Source of the DNA: Rhodococcus sp. RD6.2
Lineage (GTDB): Bacteria > Actinomycetota > Actinomycetes > Mycobacteriales > Mycobacteriaceae
DNA length: 64,000 bases
Direction of reading: 5' to 3'
Assembly (NCBI RefSeq): GCF_001040705.1
Contig: NZ_CVQP01000005.1
Coordinates: forward strand, 110,675-174,674
Below the pieces are notes generated by a model. The model ran no database searches. It worked only from the letters and a program-made list of their open reading frames with translations, and was not told the DNA's origin. Both the position numbers and the translations under genes were made by a program. Each line of letters opens with the position of its first letter. Position 1 is the first letter of the stretch. Positions 34,071 through 43,070 of the stretch are shown piece after piece.

Positions 34071-35012
34071 ATGACCACCACCCCGGCTCGACCCCGCGGC
34101 GTCGATCCCCTCAACACCATGATGGGGGTGCGCGTCCTCGCGATGTCGCCCGCAGGAACGGACCTCACGGCCGCCGCGGGCGTCCGGTTCCACGACCATC
34201 GCGGCCGCACGACGCTCGCCTCGGTGGGAGTCCTCGCGGACTCGGCGGTCGCCGGGGCGTTCTTCGCGTCGGTCCCGGCGGGGAACCGCACGGTCGTCTC
34301 GCAGTTGACGGCGGTCGCGACGGCGCCACTGCCCGACGCCGGTGTACTGACCGCGACGGCGGCCACCGATCACCTCGATCTCGAATCGGGGACCGGCCTG
34401 TCCGTCGGCACGATCACCGCCGACGGCGCCACCCGAGTCCACCTCCTCGCCCGCAGCGTCGTCGTCAGCCGCGCCGCCCGCGACGACATCCATCTCGCGC
34501 CGGGACCGACCACCGAATTCCCTGCCCCGGCCCCGGTCACGCCAGTCGACGGTGCGGCCGGCCGTGCCATCGTCGAGGGCATCGCGGGTGGCAGCGTGTC
34601 CGGTGGTCCGCTGGCAGGGCTCGTCGGACTCACCGTCACCGACGTCGGCAGGGACACCGTGACGGCGACCCTGCGTCCCGAGCCGTGGATGAGCAATCAG
34701 GTCGGCTCCGTGCAGGGCGGCATCCTGTTCGCCGCCGCGGCCCTGACGAACGGACTCCTCGCCCAGACGCTCACCGCGCCCGGCCAGGACTACACCCTGC
34801 AGGACCAGACCATCGACTACGTGCGGTCCCCCGCCGTCGACGGCCCGCCCATCACCGCACTGGCCCGCGTCGTGCGGGCGGGGCGCCGGATCGCCTTGAT
34901 CGAGTCGGCCCTGTGCGGCCCGGGAGGCGTCCTCCTCGCGCGGACGACTGCGACCGCTCAGCTGACCGGGCAACGGCAGGTTGAAACGGCAATGATAGAA
35001 AAGTGGTCATGA
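34071..35012 (+). CDS. Double-hotdog thioesterase-like protein, copy 1
   Basis: 313 residues containing two PaaI/hotdog-type halves. The N half has FHDHRGRTTLASVGVLADSAV and TVVSQLTAV; the C half has GLVGLTVTDVGRDTVTATLRPEPWMSNQVGSVQGGILFAAAALTNGL, LQDQTIDYVRSPA and ARVVRAGRRIALIESAL, typical of acyl-CoA thioesterases. Acyl substrate unknown. It overlaps copy 2 by four bases. Confidence 0.8.
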   Translation: MTTTPARPRGVDPLNTMMGVRVLAMSPAGTDLTAAAGVRFHDHRGRTTLASVGVLADSAVAGAFFASVPAGNRTVVSQLTAVATAPLPDAGVLTATAATDHLDLESGTGLSVGTITADGATRVHLLARSVVVSRAARDDIHLAPGPTTEFPAPAPVTPVDGAAGRAIVEGIAGGSVSGGPLAGLVGLTVTDVGRDTVTATLRPEPWMSNQVGSVQGGILFAAAALTNGLLAQTLTAPGQDYTLQDQTIDYVRSPAVDGPPITALARVVRAGRRIALIESALCGPGGVLLARTTATAQLTGQRQVETAMIEKWS

Positions 35013-35914
35013 CCTCTACCGATACCCCGCGAGTCGACCGGCTGATGGCGATGATGGGCGCTCGCCAGGGTGCCGTCGAACCCGGCCGAATCGAGTTCAC
35101 GCAGGAGGTCGGCTCTCGATTCCACGACCATCGCGGCCGCACCGTCCTCGGTTCCATCGGCGTCCTCGTCGACAGCGTCCCGGGCAGCGCCGCCGGGCGG
35201 GCCGTGCCGCGGGGCACCCAGACGGTGCTGTCGCAGATCACCGCGACTCTCGCCGCTCCCCTGCCGGACACCGGCGACGTGCTCGCCCGCGGGCACGCCG
35301 TGCACCTCGACCTCGACACCGGAATCGGGCTCTCCGCGGGCGAGCTGACCGGCCCCGACGGACAGACCCTCGCGGTACTGACCTCACGATCCGTCGTGGT
35401 CACGCGCGGCGCGACCCACGCCGACACCGTGTTCGGAGGCGAGGCGCTGCCCGTCCCCGAGGCCGAGCCGGGCACGGATCCGGCCGAGTTCGCCGAGCTG
35501 ACCGGGCTGGACGTCGTGTCCGCGATCGCGGCCGGCAAGGTCGCCCGAGGGCCGCTGGCCGGACTGTTCGGCGTCGAGGTGACCGAGGTCGAACGCGGCC
35601 GGGTCGTCGCGGAATTCGTGCCACAGCCGTGGATGGCGAACTACCTGGGAACGGTGCAGGGCGGCAACCTGATCTCCGTGTCGGACGTGACGGCCGGTCT
35701 GGCGTCGCAGACCCTCACCGCCGCCGGGCAGGACTACCGGGTGCTCGACCTGCGCATCGACTTCGTGCGGTCCCCCGCCCTCGACGGCGGCCCGGTCCGC
35801 GTGCGCTCCGAGGTCGTGCGTGCAGGCAGGCGGCTCGCGCTGATCGACACCGAACTCGTCGACACCTCGGGCATCCTGCTCGCCCGCGCACAGACCAGCG
35901 TCCAGCTTTTCTGA
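35009..35914 (+). CDS. Double-hotdog thioesterase-like protein, copy 2
   Basis: 301 residues from ATG 35009 (ATGA overlap with copy 1). Same layout: FHDHRGRTVLGSIGVLVDSVPGSAAG in the first half; LFGVEVTEVERGRVVAEFVPQPWMANYLGTVQGGNLISVSDVTAGLASQTL and LDLRIDFVRSPA in the second. Tandem duplicate of copy 1; the two may form a heteromer or differ in chain-length choice. Confidence 0.8.
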   Translation: MTSTDTPRVDRLMAMMGARQGAVEPGRIEFTQEVGSRFHDHRGRTVLGSIGVLVDSVPGSAAGRAVPRGTQTVLSQITATLAAPLPDTGDVLARGHAVHLDLDTGIGLSAGELTGPDGQTLAVLTSRSVVVTRGATHADTVFGGEALPVPEAEPGTDPAEFAELTGLDVVSAIAAGKVARGPLAGLFGVEVTEVERGRVVAEFVPQPWMANYLGTVQGGNLISVSDVTAGLASQTLTAAGQDYRVLDLRIDFVRSPALDGGPVRVRSEVVRAGRRLALIDTELVDTSGILLARAQTSVQLF

Positions 35915-35979
35915 CGCATCCGGGTCTACTCTGCGATGAGCGGGCGTCGCCCGGCGCCGGCCTGCCGGAGGAGCGTGCG

Positions 35980-36606
35980 ATGACGAATCAGCCACCGAAT
36001 CCCGACGGAACACCCGAGGGTCAGCCGCCGCAGTACGGCCCGCCCGGATCCGGCCCCGGCCAACCCGGCCAGCAGTATCCCGGCGCCCAGCAGTATCCGG
36101 GGGCACAGCAGTACGGCCAGCAGTACCCGGGCGGCTATCCGCCCCCCGGCTACCCACAGGGTGGTTATGCACAGGGTGGATATGCACAGGGTGGTTATGC
36201 GCCTCAGCCGTCGAGCTCGCCGAGGAACGGGGCGGGTATCGCGGCGCTGATCCTCGGCATACTGGCTCTACTCACCGTGTGGACGATCATCGGCGGTGTC
36301 GTCTTCGGCATCCTCGCGATCATCCTCGGCATCGTCGGCCGATCGCATTTCAAGAAGCAGCGGGCCACCAACGGTGGGATGTCGGTGGCGGGAATCATCC
36401 TCGGCGTCCTCGCACTGATCGGGGCGATCGGGTTGGCGGTGCTCGGAGTCGGCCTGTTCACCATGATCGGCGGCCGCGACTTCGTCGACTGTGTACGTGA
36501 TGCAGGCAACGACAGGGCCGCCGTCCAACGTTGCGAGGACGAATTCCGCCAGAACGTCGAGGATCAGCTCTCGATCACCCTCACCCCCGTTCCGGTCCCG
36601 CGCTGA
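35980..36606 (+). CDS. DUF4190-type membrane protein with Pro/Gly/Tyr-rich tail
   Basis: 208 residues: disordered N-terminal half rich in Pro, Gln, Gly and Tyr (repeats of QYPGAQ and GGYAQ), two membrane helices (AALILGILALLTVWTIIGGVVFGILAIILGIVG and MSVAGIILGVLALIGAIGLAVLGVGLFTMIGG) of the DUF4190 kind, and a short extracytoplasmic tail with two Cys (FVDCVRDAG, VQRCEDEFR). GGAGGAGCG precedes the ATG. Function unknown. Confidence 0.82.
   Translation: MTNQPPNPDGTPEGQPPQYGPPGSGPGQPGQQYPGAQQYPGAQQYGQQYPGGYPPPGYPQGGYAQGGYAQGGYAPQPSSSPRNGAGIAALILGILALLTVWTIIGGVVFGILAIILGIVGRSHFKKQRATNGGMSVAGIILGVLALIGAIGLAVLGVGLFTMIGGRDFVDCVRDAGNDRAAVQRCEDEFRQNVEDQLSITLTPVPVPR
36156..36200 (+). repeat. 15-bp tandem repeat, three copies
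   Basis: ACAGGGTGGTTATGC repeated three times (the middle copy has A for T), encoding the QGGYA repeats of the DUF4190 protein. In-frame, so copy number can change without breaking the gene. Confidence 0.9.
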
Positions 36607-36697
36607 CGCTCACAGCAACCTCTCGGGTAGGTCCGAGCGAGGTCACAGCGTCTGTCGACAGGATCAACCTGTCAACGGACAGCGATCGGAGTGAAAC

Positions 36698-37687
36698 GTG
36701 AACAAGGATGTCGAGCGCAGTCGCGCACGGGTCAGCCGCCGCAGGGCGCTGGCCCTCGGTGGCACGGTCGGTCTGAGTGGACTGATCGCCGCGTGCGCGG
36801 GCAACCGGTCCGACACCGCGACATCGTCGACGACGGCGGGTGCGTCAACGGCCGGGGCAGCGACTTCGGGCGACGATGCACTGGCCCTCCTGACCCGCGC
36901 ACCCCAGTGCGTCGCGAGCAAGGAGGAGACGCAGGGACCGTACTGGTTCGACGTCGACTCGATCCGCAACGACATCCGCGAGGACCGTCCCGGAACGAAC
37001 TTCGAACTTGTTCTGCGAGTACAGAATTCGGCGACATGCACACCGGAGGGCGGCGGCGGGATCGCGAACGCGGTCGTCGAGATCTGGCACTGTGATGCGG
37101 GCGGCGTGTACTCCGGATTCGAGTCCGGATCCATGGGCGCGAACGGCGGTCCTCCGTCGGGCGGCGCCCCGGGCGGCATGCCCCCGAACGGCGAGATGCC
37201 GATGGGTGAGCCGCCGACGGGCGACATGCCGATGGGTGCGCCGCCGCAGGGCGGCCCCGGCGCAGAGGGCGGACCGGGCGCCGGAGGATCCGGCATCGAG
37301 GGGTCGGGTGAGACGTCGAACGGCTCGTACAGCGTCGGCGACGCCGAGGCAACGCCGGCCGACGACGGAACGTACCTGCGCGGCGCGCAGACCACGGACT
37401 CGAACGGCGTCGCAACGTTCACGACGATCTTCCCCGGCTGGTACACGGGCCGGACGACGCACATCCACCTCAAGGTGCACGTCAACAAGGAAACGGTCCT
37501 GACCACGCAGCTGTTCTTCGAGGAGGACCTGGTCGGCGAGGTCTACGCGACCAGCCCCTACGACGAGCACTCCGGGTGGGAGAACAACGTGACCAATGCG
37601 ACGGACACCATCTTCGACGAGTCCGGCATGGTGACCGTCGTGAGGACCGACGACGGCTACCGCGGCGCCATCAACATCGGGATATAG
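36698..37687 (+). CDS. Exported intradiol dioxygenase-like protein
   Basis: 329 residues with a twin-arginine/lipoprotein signal (RVSRRRALALGGTVGLSGLIAACAG). The fold resembles the protocatechuate dioxygenase beta chain: ETQGPYWFDVDSIRNDIREDRPG, ATCTPEGGGGIANAVVEIWHCDAGGVYSGF, then TIFPGWYTGRTTHIHLKVHV with the Tyr and two His iron ligands. Between residues about 145 and 205 lies a Gly/Pro/Met-rich insert (PMGEPPTGDMPMGAPPQ). Exported members of this group have no proven substrate. Confidence 0.87.
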   Translation: MNKDVERSRARVSRRRALALGGTVGLSGLIAACAGNRSDTATSSTTAGASTAGAATSGDDALALLTRAPQCVASKEETQGPYWFDVDSIRNDIREDRPGTNFELVLRVQNSATCTPEGGGGIANAVVEIWHCDAGGVYSGFESGSMGANGGPPSGGAPGGMPPNGEMPMGEPPTGDMPMGAPPQGGPGAEGGPGAGGSGIEGSGETSNGSYSVGDAEATPADDGTYLRGAQTTDSNGVATFTTIFPGWYTGRTTHIHLKVHVNKETVLTTQLFFEEDLVGEVYATSPYDEHSGWENNVTNATDTIFDESGMVTVVRTDDGYRGAINIGI

Positions 37688-37755
37688 GCACTTCGCGCTC
37701 GCGCGCGGACGGGAGGTCCTGCACCCGCAAACCGCGCCCGGGCCGCGGAGCGGCC

Positions 37756-39726
37756 ATGATGGAGGGCATGACGCGTTCCGGAATCGACCTCACCCACCTC
37801 GACACGGGCGTCCGCGCCCAGGACGACCTGTTCGCCCACGTCAACGGCCAGTGGCTCGACAACTACGTGATTCCCGCCGACCGGGCCGTGGACGGCGCCT
37901 TCCGCACCCTCTACGACCAGGCCGAAGTCGACGTGCGGGCGATCATCACCGAGGCCGCCGACACCGGCGGTGCGGACGGCACGGCCGGCCAGCAGATCGG
38001 CGACCTGTACCTGTCGTTCATGGATGCCGACGCGGTCGAGAACGCGGGCCTGGACCCGATTGCCGACGAACTCGCCGCCGTCGACGCCGTCACGACCACC
38101 ACCGAACTGGCCGCGCTGCTCGGCCGTCTGCAGCGCACCGGTGTCGGCGGAGTGATCGGTAACTACGTCGACACCGACGCCAAGGACTCCACCCGCTACC
38201 TGGTGCACCTGACGCAGTCCGGTATCAGCCTCCCCGACGAGTCCTACTACCGCGAGGACGCGCACGCCCCGATCCGGGACGCCTTCGTCGCGCATGTCGA
38301 GGCGATGCTCGCCCTGGCGGGACGTCCCGACCCGGCCGGCGCCGCGAAGCGCATCCTCGATCTGGAGACGGCGATCGCCTCCGGCCACTGGGACGTCGTC
38401 AAGCGACGCGACGCCGAGCTGAGCTACAACCTCGTCACCCTCGCCGACCTCGCCACCGAGAACCCCGGATTCGACTGGAACACCTGGATTTCCGAGCTCG
38501 GGGGCACACCCGAGGCGTTCGCGGAGCTGGTGGTCCGGCAGCCGAGCTTCCTCACCAACCTGACCGCACTGTGGACCGGGCGTCCCCTCGTCGAATGGCA
38601 GGAGTGGACGGCGTGGAAGGTGATCCACGCGCGCGCACCGTATCTGACGGAGGCACTGGTCGCCGAGAACTTCGCGTTCTACGGCAAGGCCCTGTCGGGG
38701 ACGGAGGAGAATCGGGAACGCTGGAAGCGCGGTGTCACCCTGGTCCAGGATCTGCTCGGCGAGGCCGTCGGGCAGCTGTACGTCGAGCGGCACTTCCCGC
38801 CGGCCGCGAAGGCCCGCATGCAGGAACTGGTGGCGAACCTGCAGGAGGCGTACCGCCGCAACATCTCCGACCTCGAGTGGATGGGCCCCGACACCCGCAA
38901 GGCGGCGCTGGCGAAGCTGGAGAAGTTCACCCCGAAGATCGGCTACCCGGACAAGTGGCGGGACTACGCTGGGCTGTCGATCTCGGGCACCGACCTCGTC
39001 GGCAACTACCGTCGCGGATACGCCCACGACCACGACCGTGACCTCGCCAAGCTCGGCGGCCCCGTCGACCGTGACGAGTGGTTCATGACGCCGCAGACCG
39101 TCAACGCGTACTACAACCCCGGTATGAACGAAATCGTCTTCCCCGCAGCGATTCTGCAGCCGCCGTTCTTCGACGCCGACGCCGATGACGCCGCCAACTA
39201 CGGTGGCATCGGCGCGGTGATCGGCCACGAGATCGGCCACGGCTTCGACGACCAGGGCGCCAAGTACGACGGTGACGGCAACATGGTCGACTGGTGGACG
39301 GACGAGGACCGTACCGAGTTCGGCAAGCGCACCACCGCGCTGATCGCCCAGTACAACCAGTTCGAACCGAAGGCGCTCCCCGGCCACACCGTCAACGGCG
39401 AGTTCACGATCGGCGAGAACATCGGCGACCTGGGCGGACTGTCGATCGCGTTGGAGGCGTACCGGATTGCGACCGAAGGGCAGGACGCTCCGGAACTCGA
39501 CGGGCTGACGGGTCTGCAGCGTGTCTTCTACGGGTGGGCGCAGGTGTGGCGCACGAAGGCCCGCAACGAGGAGGCGCTGCGGCGCCTCGCCGTCGACCCG
39601 CACTCGCCGCCGGAGTTCCGCTGCAACGGCGTCGTCCGCAACCTCGACAGCTTCCACGAGGCGTTCGACGTCGAACCCGGCGACGCCCTCTATCTGGAGC
39701 CGGAGAAGCGCGTCAAGATCTGGTGA
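37756..39726 (+). CDS. M13-family zinc metallopeptidase (PepO/Zmp1-like)
   Basis: About 656 residues. Family signposts: SGIDLTHLDTGVRAQDDLFAHVNGQWL, VNAYYNPGMNEIVFPAAILQPPFF, zinc motif VIGHEIGHGFDDQGAKYD, third ligand in ENIGDLGGLSIA, and the terminal RVKIW. No signal peptide is visible, as in the mycobacterial Zmp1 group. The start is uncertain between ATG 37756 (GGAG at good distance), 37759 and 37768. Confidence 0.92.
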   Translation: MMEGMTRSGIDLTHLDTGVRAQDDLFAHVNGQWLDNYVIPADRAVDGAFRTLYDQAEVDVRAIITEAADTGGADGTAGQQIGDLYLSFMDADAVENAGLDPIADELAAVDAVTTTTELAALLGRLQRTGVGGVIGNYVDTDAKDSTRYLVHLTQSGISLPDESYYREDAHAPIRDAFVAHVEAMLALAGRPDPAGAAKRILDLETAIASGHWDVVKRRDAELSYNLVTLADLATENPGFDWNTWISELGGTPEAFAELVVRQPSFLTNLTALWTGRPLVEWQEWTAWKVIHARAPYLTEALVAENFAFYGKALSGTEENRERWKRGVTLVQDLLGEAVGQLYVERHFPPAAKARMQELVANLQEAYRRNISDLEWMGPDTRKAALAKLEKFTPKIGYPDKWRDYAGLSISGTDLVGNYRRGYAHDHDRDLAKLGGPVDRDEWFMTPQTVNAYYNPGMNEIVFPAAILQPPFFDADADDAANYGGIGAVIGHEIGHGFDDQGAKYDGDGNMVDWWTDEDRTEFGKRTTALIAQYNQFEPKALPGHTVNGEFTIGENIGDLGGLSIALEAYRIATEGQDAPELDGLTGLQRVFYGWAQVWRTKARNEEALRRLAVDPHSPPEFRCNGVVRNLDSFHEAFDVEPGDALYLEPEKRVKIW

Positions 39727-39733
39727 CCGGTGT

Positions 39734-39771
39734 GGTGCGCCGTCGGACGCTCAGGCGTCCGACGGCGCACC
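39734..39771. terminator. 17-bp hairpin between convergent genes
   Basis: Perfect stem GGTGCGCCGTCGGACGC (39734-39750) with 39755-39771 and a TCAG loop. The loop contains the stop codon of the minus-strand DUF2252 gene, so its last seven codons form half the stem. Probable bidirectional terminator. Confidence 0.85.
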
Positions 39772-41130
39772 CTTGCGGCTGGCCAGCACCCGCTCGTAGT
39801 CCTCACGGTTCTGCTTCTCGTATCCGAGGGCGTACTCGACGATCGCTTCCTCGAACGCCGTCCCGGACCCCAGGTAGCCGGCGATAGCGACGGGGTCCCC
39901 GGTGCGGGCGTGGGCCTTGACCAACGCGATCGCGCACATGCGCGCGTACAGGCGCATCCCGTTGGGGCGCATGGTGGCGACGTCGAAGCCGCCCTTCTTG
40001 TCCCGCAACTGCCGCACGTAGAAGTTGCGGCCGAGCGGACCGGAGCCGGTGAACCAGCCGAGGAACGGATCGGACGCGCTCTGGATCATCCGCTGCCCTT
40101 CGACCACCCGCTGGCCCTGATCCGGACAGTGCTGACCCTCCACGTAGGGAGCGAGCACCGACCTCTGAGCCTCCTTGATCTGAAGGAACAGCGGATCGTT
40201 CGCGGTGTCGCCGACGAACAGCGCCATGAGGCACATCGTTCCGACGGATCCGACCCCGACGACCTTACGCGCGATGTCCTGGAACCTGTACCGCTGCAAC
40301 AGTTGCCGACGATCAGGGGCAAGTGTCTCCTGATAGTCGGCGAAGGCGTCCATCAGCATCCGGGTGGCCTCGACATGCCGTTCGTAGGGCAGGCGCACGA
40401 TCAGGGGCGGCTCCTCCTTGATCCGCCACCCGACCTCGGTCTGCTGCGCGAACCGCTTCAGCGCGCCGAGCTGGGTGCGCCGCTCGGCCTTGGCGAGCGC
40501 GGCTTCCGCCACGCCGATCTGGGACTTCTTGAAGTCGCCGCGCACCGTTTCGAGTGCGGCCTCGACCTCGATGCGCGCGTACCAGATGTCGAGTGCGGTC
40601 ATACCCGCTGCGCGTCGCATCAGCTCGCAGTACGACTGAACCGCGGACTGCGCCGCGGATCGGGCGTCGGCGACGCTGTGACCGTTGTCCAGTGCGGCGA
40701 CGACGAGGGACGCGGCGAGGCGTTTGACGTCCCACTCGAACGGCCCGCGGTGCACCTCGTCGAAGTCGTTGAGGTCGAACACGAGTCGACGGTCGGGGGC
40801 TGCGAACAGTCCGAAGTTGGCGAGGTGCGCGTCCCCGCATGCCTCGACGAGCAGGTCGGTGCGGGGGCCGTGCGCGAGGTCCCAGGCCATGATCCCCGCC
40901 GACCCCCGGAAGAACGTGAAGGGCGAGACGAGCATGCGTTCGTAGCGCAGCGGGACGAGGTCGCGCACCCGCAGTGCGTTCTGCTGCTCGAGCACGACAA
41001 CGGGATCGGGACGCCCACCGGCAGGCTCCCACTGGGCGTGGGATGTTCGCGGGACGCTCGTCCGCAGGGCTTTACCCGCCCTGCGGCGTTCGTCGACGGG
41101 AATCGGATTCGCGTACGCCGGGCCCACCAT
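39751..41130 (-). CDS. DUF2252-family protein (kinase-like fold)
   Basis: About 459 residues. SPFTFFRGSAGIMAWDLA, VEACGDAHLANFGLFAAPDRRLVFDLNDFDEVHRGPFEWDVKRLAAS resembles the catalytic loop and metal Asp of aminoglycoside-kinase-like folds; DUF2252 activity is not known. ATG 41130 gives the usual N terminus; an ATG at 41190, overlapping the exporter stop by one base (TGATG), is the alternative and would imply translational coupling. Confidence 0.85.
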   Translation of the reverse strand: MVGPAYANPIPVDERRRAGKALRTSVPRTSHAQWEPAGGRPDPVVVLEQQNALRVRDLVPLRYERMLVSPFTFFRGSAGIMAWDLAHGPRTDLLVEACGDAHLANFGLFAAPDRRLVFDLNDFDEVHRGPFEWDVKRLAASLVVAALDNGHSVADARSAAQSAVQSYCELMRRAAGMTALDIWYARIEVEAALETVRGDFKKSQIGVAEAALAKAERRTQLGALKRFAQQTEVGWRIKEEPPLIVRLPYERHVEATRMLMDAFADYQETLAPDRRQLLQRYRFQDIARKVVGVGSVGTMCLMALFVGDTANDPLFLQIKEAQRSVLAPYVEGQHCPDQGQRVVEGQRMIQSASDPFLGWFTGSGPLGRNFYVRQLRDKKGGFDVATMRPNGMRLYARMCAIALVKAHARTGDPVAIAGYLGSGTAFEEAIVEYALGYEKQNREDYERVLASRKGAPSDA

Positions 41131-41189
41131 CGCCCGAGGATACCGCTGACGCGCCGTCGTCACCCGGTGAGCGACGGCGCGTCGCCGCA

Positions 41190-42992
41190 TCAGCCGGCCA
41201 GTGCCACGTCCGTCGAGATCCTCAGGGCGGTCACCAGTTCCCGGTACAGGTCGTCGGACTGCATCAACTCGGAGTGGGTGCCCCGCGCCCGAATCCGACC
41301 CTTCTCCATGACAAGGATGGTGTCGGCGTCGATGACCGTCGACAGCCGGTGCGCGATGGTGACCACGGCGCCTGTCTCCGCGAGTTCGGTGATGACCTCT
41401 TGGATCGCGGCCTCGGTACGGCCGTCGATCTGCGCGGTCGCCTCGTCGAGCAGCAACACCTCGGGGCGCCGCACGATCGCCCGCGCGACGGCGATGCGCT
41501 GACGCTGTCCGCCCGAGACGTTCGTCGACGTGAGGACGGTGTCGAGTCCGTTCTCCATCGCGCGGACCGTGTCCTCGAGGTGCACGGCACGCAGCGCGTC
41601 CCAGATCTCGTCCTCGGTCGCTTCGGGGTAGGTGAACTGCAGGTTGGACCGGACGGTGCCCGGGACGACGGGCGTCTCCTGCTCGACATACGCGAGCCTC
41701 GACCGCACCTGGTCGAACGGCAGCTGACTGTACGGCGTGCCCTCGAGGAGGATCTCGCCGTCCTCGGCGTGCAGGAAGCGCAGCAGCAGGGAGAACAGGG
41801 TCGTCTTTCCCGCACCGGACGGACCCACAATGGCGGTGTGGCCTCGGGAGGGGATGGCCAGGTCGACGTCGCGCAGGGCCGGTTCGGATCCCGGCGCGTA
41901 TCGGGCCGTGACGTTCACGAATTCGAGGACGGGCGCCACTGGTGCGATGGTCCGGCTCGACAGCCCGACGACGACGTTGTCGAGGGATTCAGAGACGACG
42001 GTGTCGTCGGTGTCGGTCTCCTCGACCTCCATTTCCTGCACTTCCCGAATTCGGGACGCCGCGGCGAATCCGGACTGGATGGTCGTGAGATCTGCCGCGA
42101 GCTGCGCGACCGGCGGCGCGAGCTGGAAGGCGTACAGCAGGAACGCGACCAGGCCCGACACCTCGAGTGCACCGGCGCCGACCCGCCACGCGCCGAACGC
42201 GAGGCTGCCCGCGATGGCGAGCTGCATGCCTCCACTGACCACCGCCCACACCACAGCGGCTCGGCGTGCGGCGCTGACACTGTGGCGTCGGGACTCTCGG
42301 GCGTCGACCATGATCCGCTCGTGTTCACGGGACTCGGCGCGGGACGCCTTGACAGTGCGGATCGCGTGGAGCGCTCCTTCGAGCCTGCCTCCCAGTTTCC
42401 CGACCGATTCCTGAGACAGTCGCTGCGACCTGCCCATTGCAGGCATCAGGACCGCGGCCGCTGCTCCGACCAGGACCAGACCGCCGAAGGTCACGAGGAA
42501 CAGCACGGGATCCAGCACGGTCATCATGACGAGGGTCCCGATGATCGACACCCCGGACAGGACGACCTGAGCGAGGGCCGTCGACGTGGCTTCGCGCAGC
42601 AGAACGGTGTCGGAGGTGACGCGGGTGACCAGTTCGCCCGACGGCCGTTTGGCGATGCTTGCGATAGTGGCACGGAAGTAACGCCGGACCATCGATTCCC
42701 TCGCCTCGAACACGACCTGGGCGGCGAGCACTCCCATCAGATTGTGGTAGACGAACCCGAGGATGCCTGCGAACACCAGTAGCCCGCCGAGGACTGCGGC
42801 CGGGCCCGCGATGCTCTCACCGCCTGCGAGTGCATCGAGGATCAGCTTGATCAGCATCGGCATCGCGATGCCTGCGGCGGCAAACAGAAGTCCGAGCACC
42901 ATTCCGGCGTAGAGCGACCAGCGGTTCGGTCGGACGAACGACCACAGCAGCCGTACATTCGGCCAGGACTGCTTCGCAGGGGAGTCAGACAT
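41190..42992 (-). CDS. ABC half-transporter (multidrug/lipid exporter type)
   Basis: 600 residues: six-helix membrane domain (residues about 15-310) then ATPase domain with Walker A IVGPSGAGKTTLFSLLLR, Q-loop YVEQETPV, signature VSGGQRQRIAVARAIV, Walker B EVLLLDEATAQIDG and H-loop IAHRLSTV. Functions as a dimer. ATG 42992 lies seven bases after TACCAC with TTGACA 17 bp further up (minus strand), so the transcript is probably leaderless; a palindrome sits between these boxes. Divergent TetR is the likely repressor. Confidence 0.92.
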   Translation of the reverse strand: MSDSPAKQSWPNVRLLWSFVRPNRWSLYAGMVLGLLFAAAGIAMPMLIKLILDALAGGESIAGPAAVLGGLLVFAGILGFVYHNLMGVLAAQVVFEARESMVRRYFRATIASIAKRPSGELVTRVTSDTVLLREATSTALAQVVLSGVSIIGTLVMMTVLDPVLFLVTFGGLVLVGAAAAVLMPAMGRSQRLSQESVGKLGGRLEGALHAIRTVKASRAESREHERIMVDARESRRHSVSAARRAAVVWAVVSGGMQLAIAGSLAFGAWRVGAGALEVSGLVAFLLYAFQLAPPVAQLAADLTTIQSGFAAASRIREVQEMEVEETDTDDTVVSESLDNVVVGLSSRTIAPVAPVLEFVNVTARYAPGSEPALRDVDLAIPSRGHTAIVGPSGAGKTTLFSLLLRFLHAEDGEILLEGTPYSQLPFDQVRSRLAYVEQETPVVPGTVRSNLQFTYPEATEDEIWDALRAVHLEDTVRAMENGLDTVLTSTNVSGGQRQRIAVARAIVRRPEVLLLDEATAQIDGRTEAAIQEVITELAETGAVVTIAHRLSTVIDADTILVMEKGRIRARGTHSELMQSDDLYRELVTALRISTDVALAG

Positions 42993-42999
42993 ACCCATA

Positions 43000-43047
43000 G
43001 TGGTACATGCATGTCCCATTTATGTCAACGGATGTTCCGTTTGGAAC
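43000..43047. promoter_or_regulatory. Divergent promoter/operator region of exporter and TetR
   Basis: For the exporter: TTGACA (43023-43028, minus) and TACCAC (43000-43005, minus) flank the palindrome TGGTACATGCATGTCCCA (43001-43018; 17 bp apart, one mismatched pair). For the TetR gene: TAATAT at 43059-43064 six bases before ATG 43071, with the inverted repeat GTTCC-GTTT-GGAAC (43034-43047) upstream of it. Two different operator-like sites, one per promoter. Confidence 0.65.
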
Positions 43048-43070
43048 GTTCACACTGCTAATATGAATCC

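Noticed and set aside
36156-36200. Short tandem repeats as a possible CRISPR
   Set aside because: Three 15-bp units without spacers inside a coding region; they encode QGGYA repeats. No CRISPR array or cas gene is seen in the window.
37657-39657. A 666-codon minus-strand open frame
   Set aside because: It is exactly opposite the M13 peptidase gene, which has all zinc motifs; the long antisense frame is an effect of high GC.
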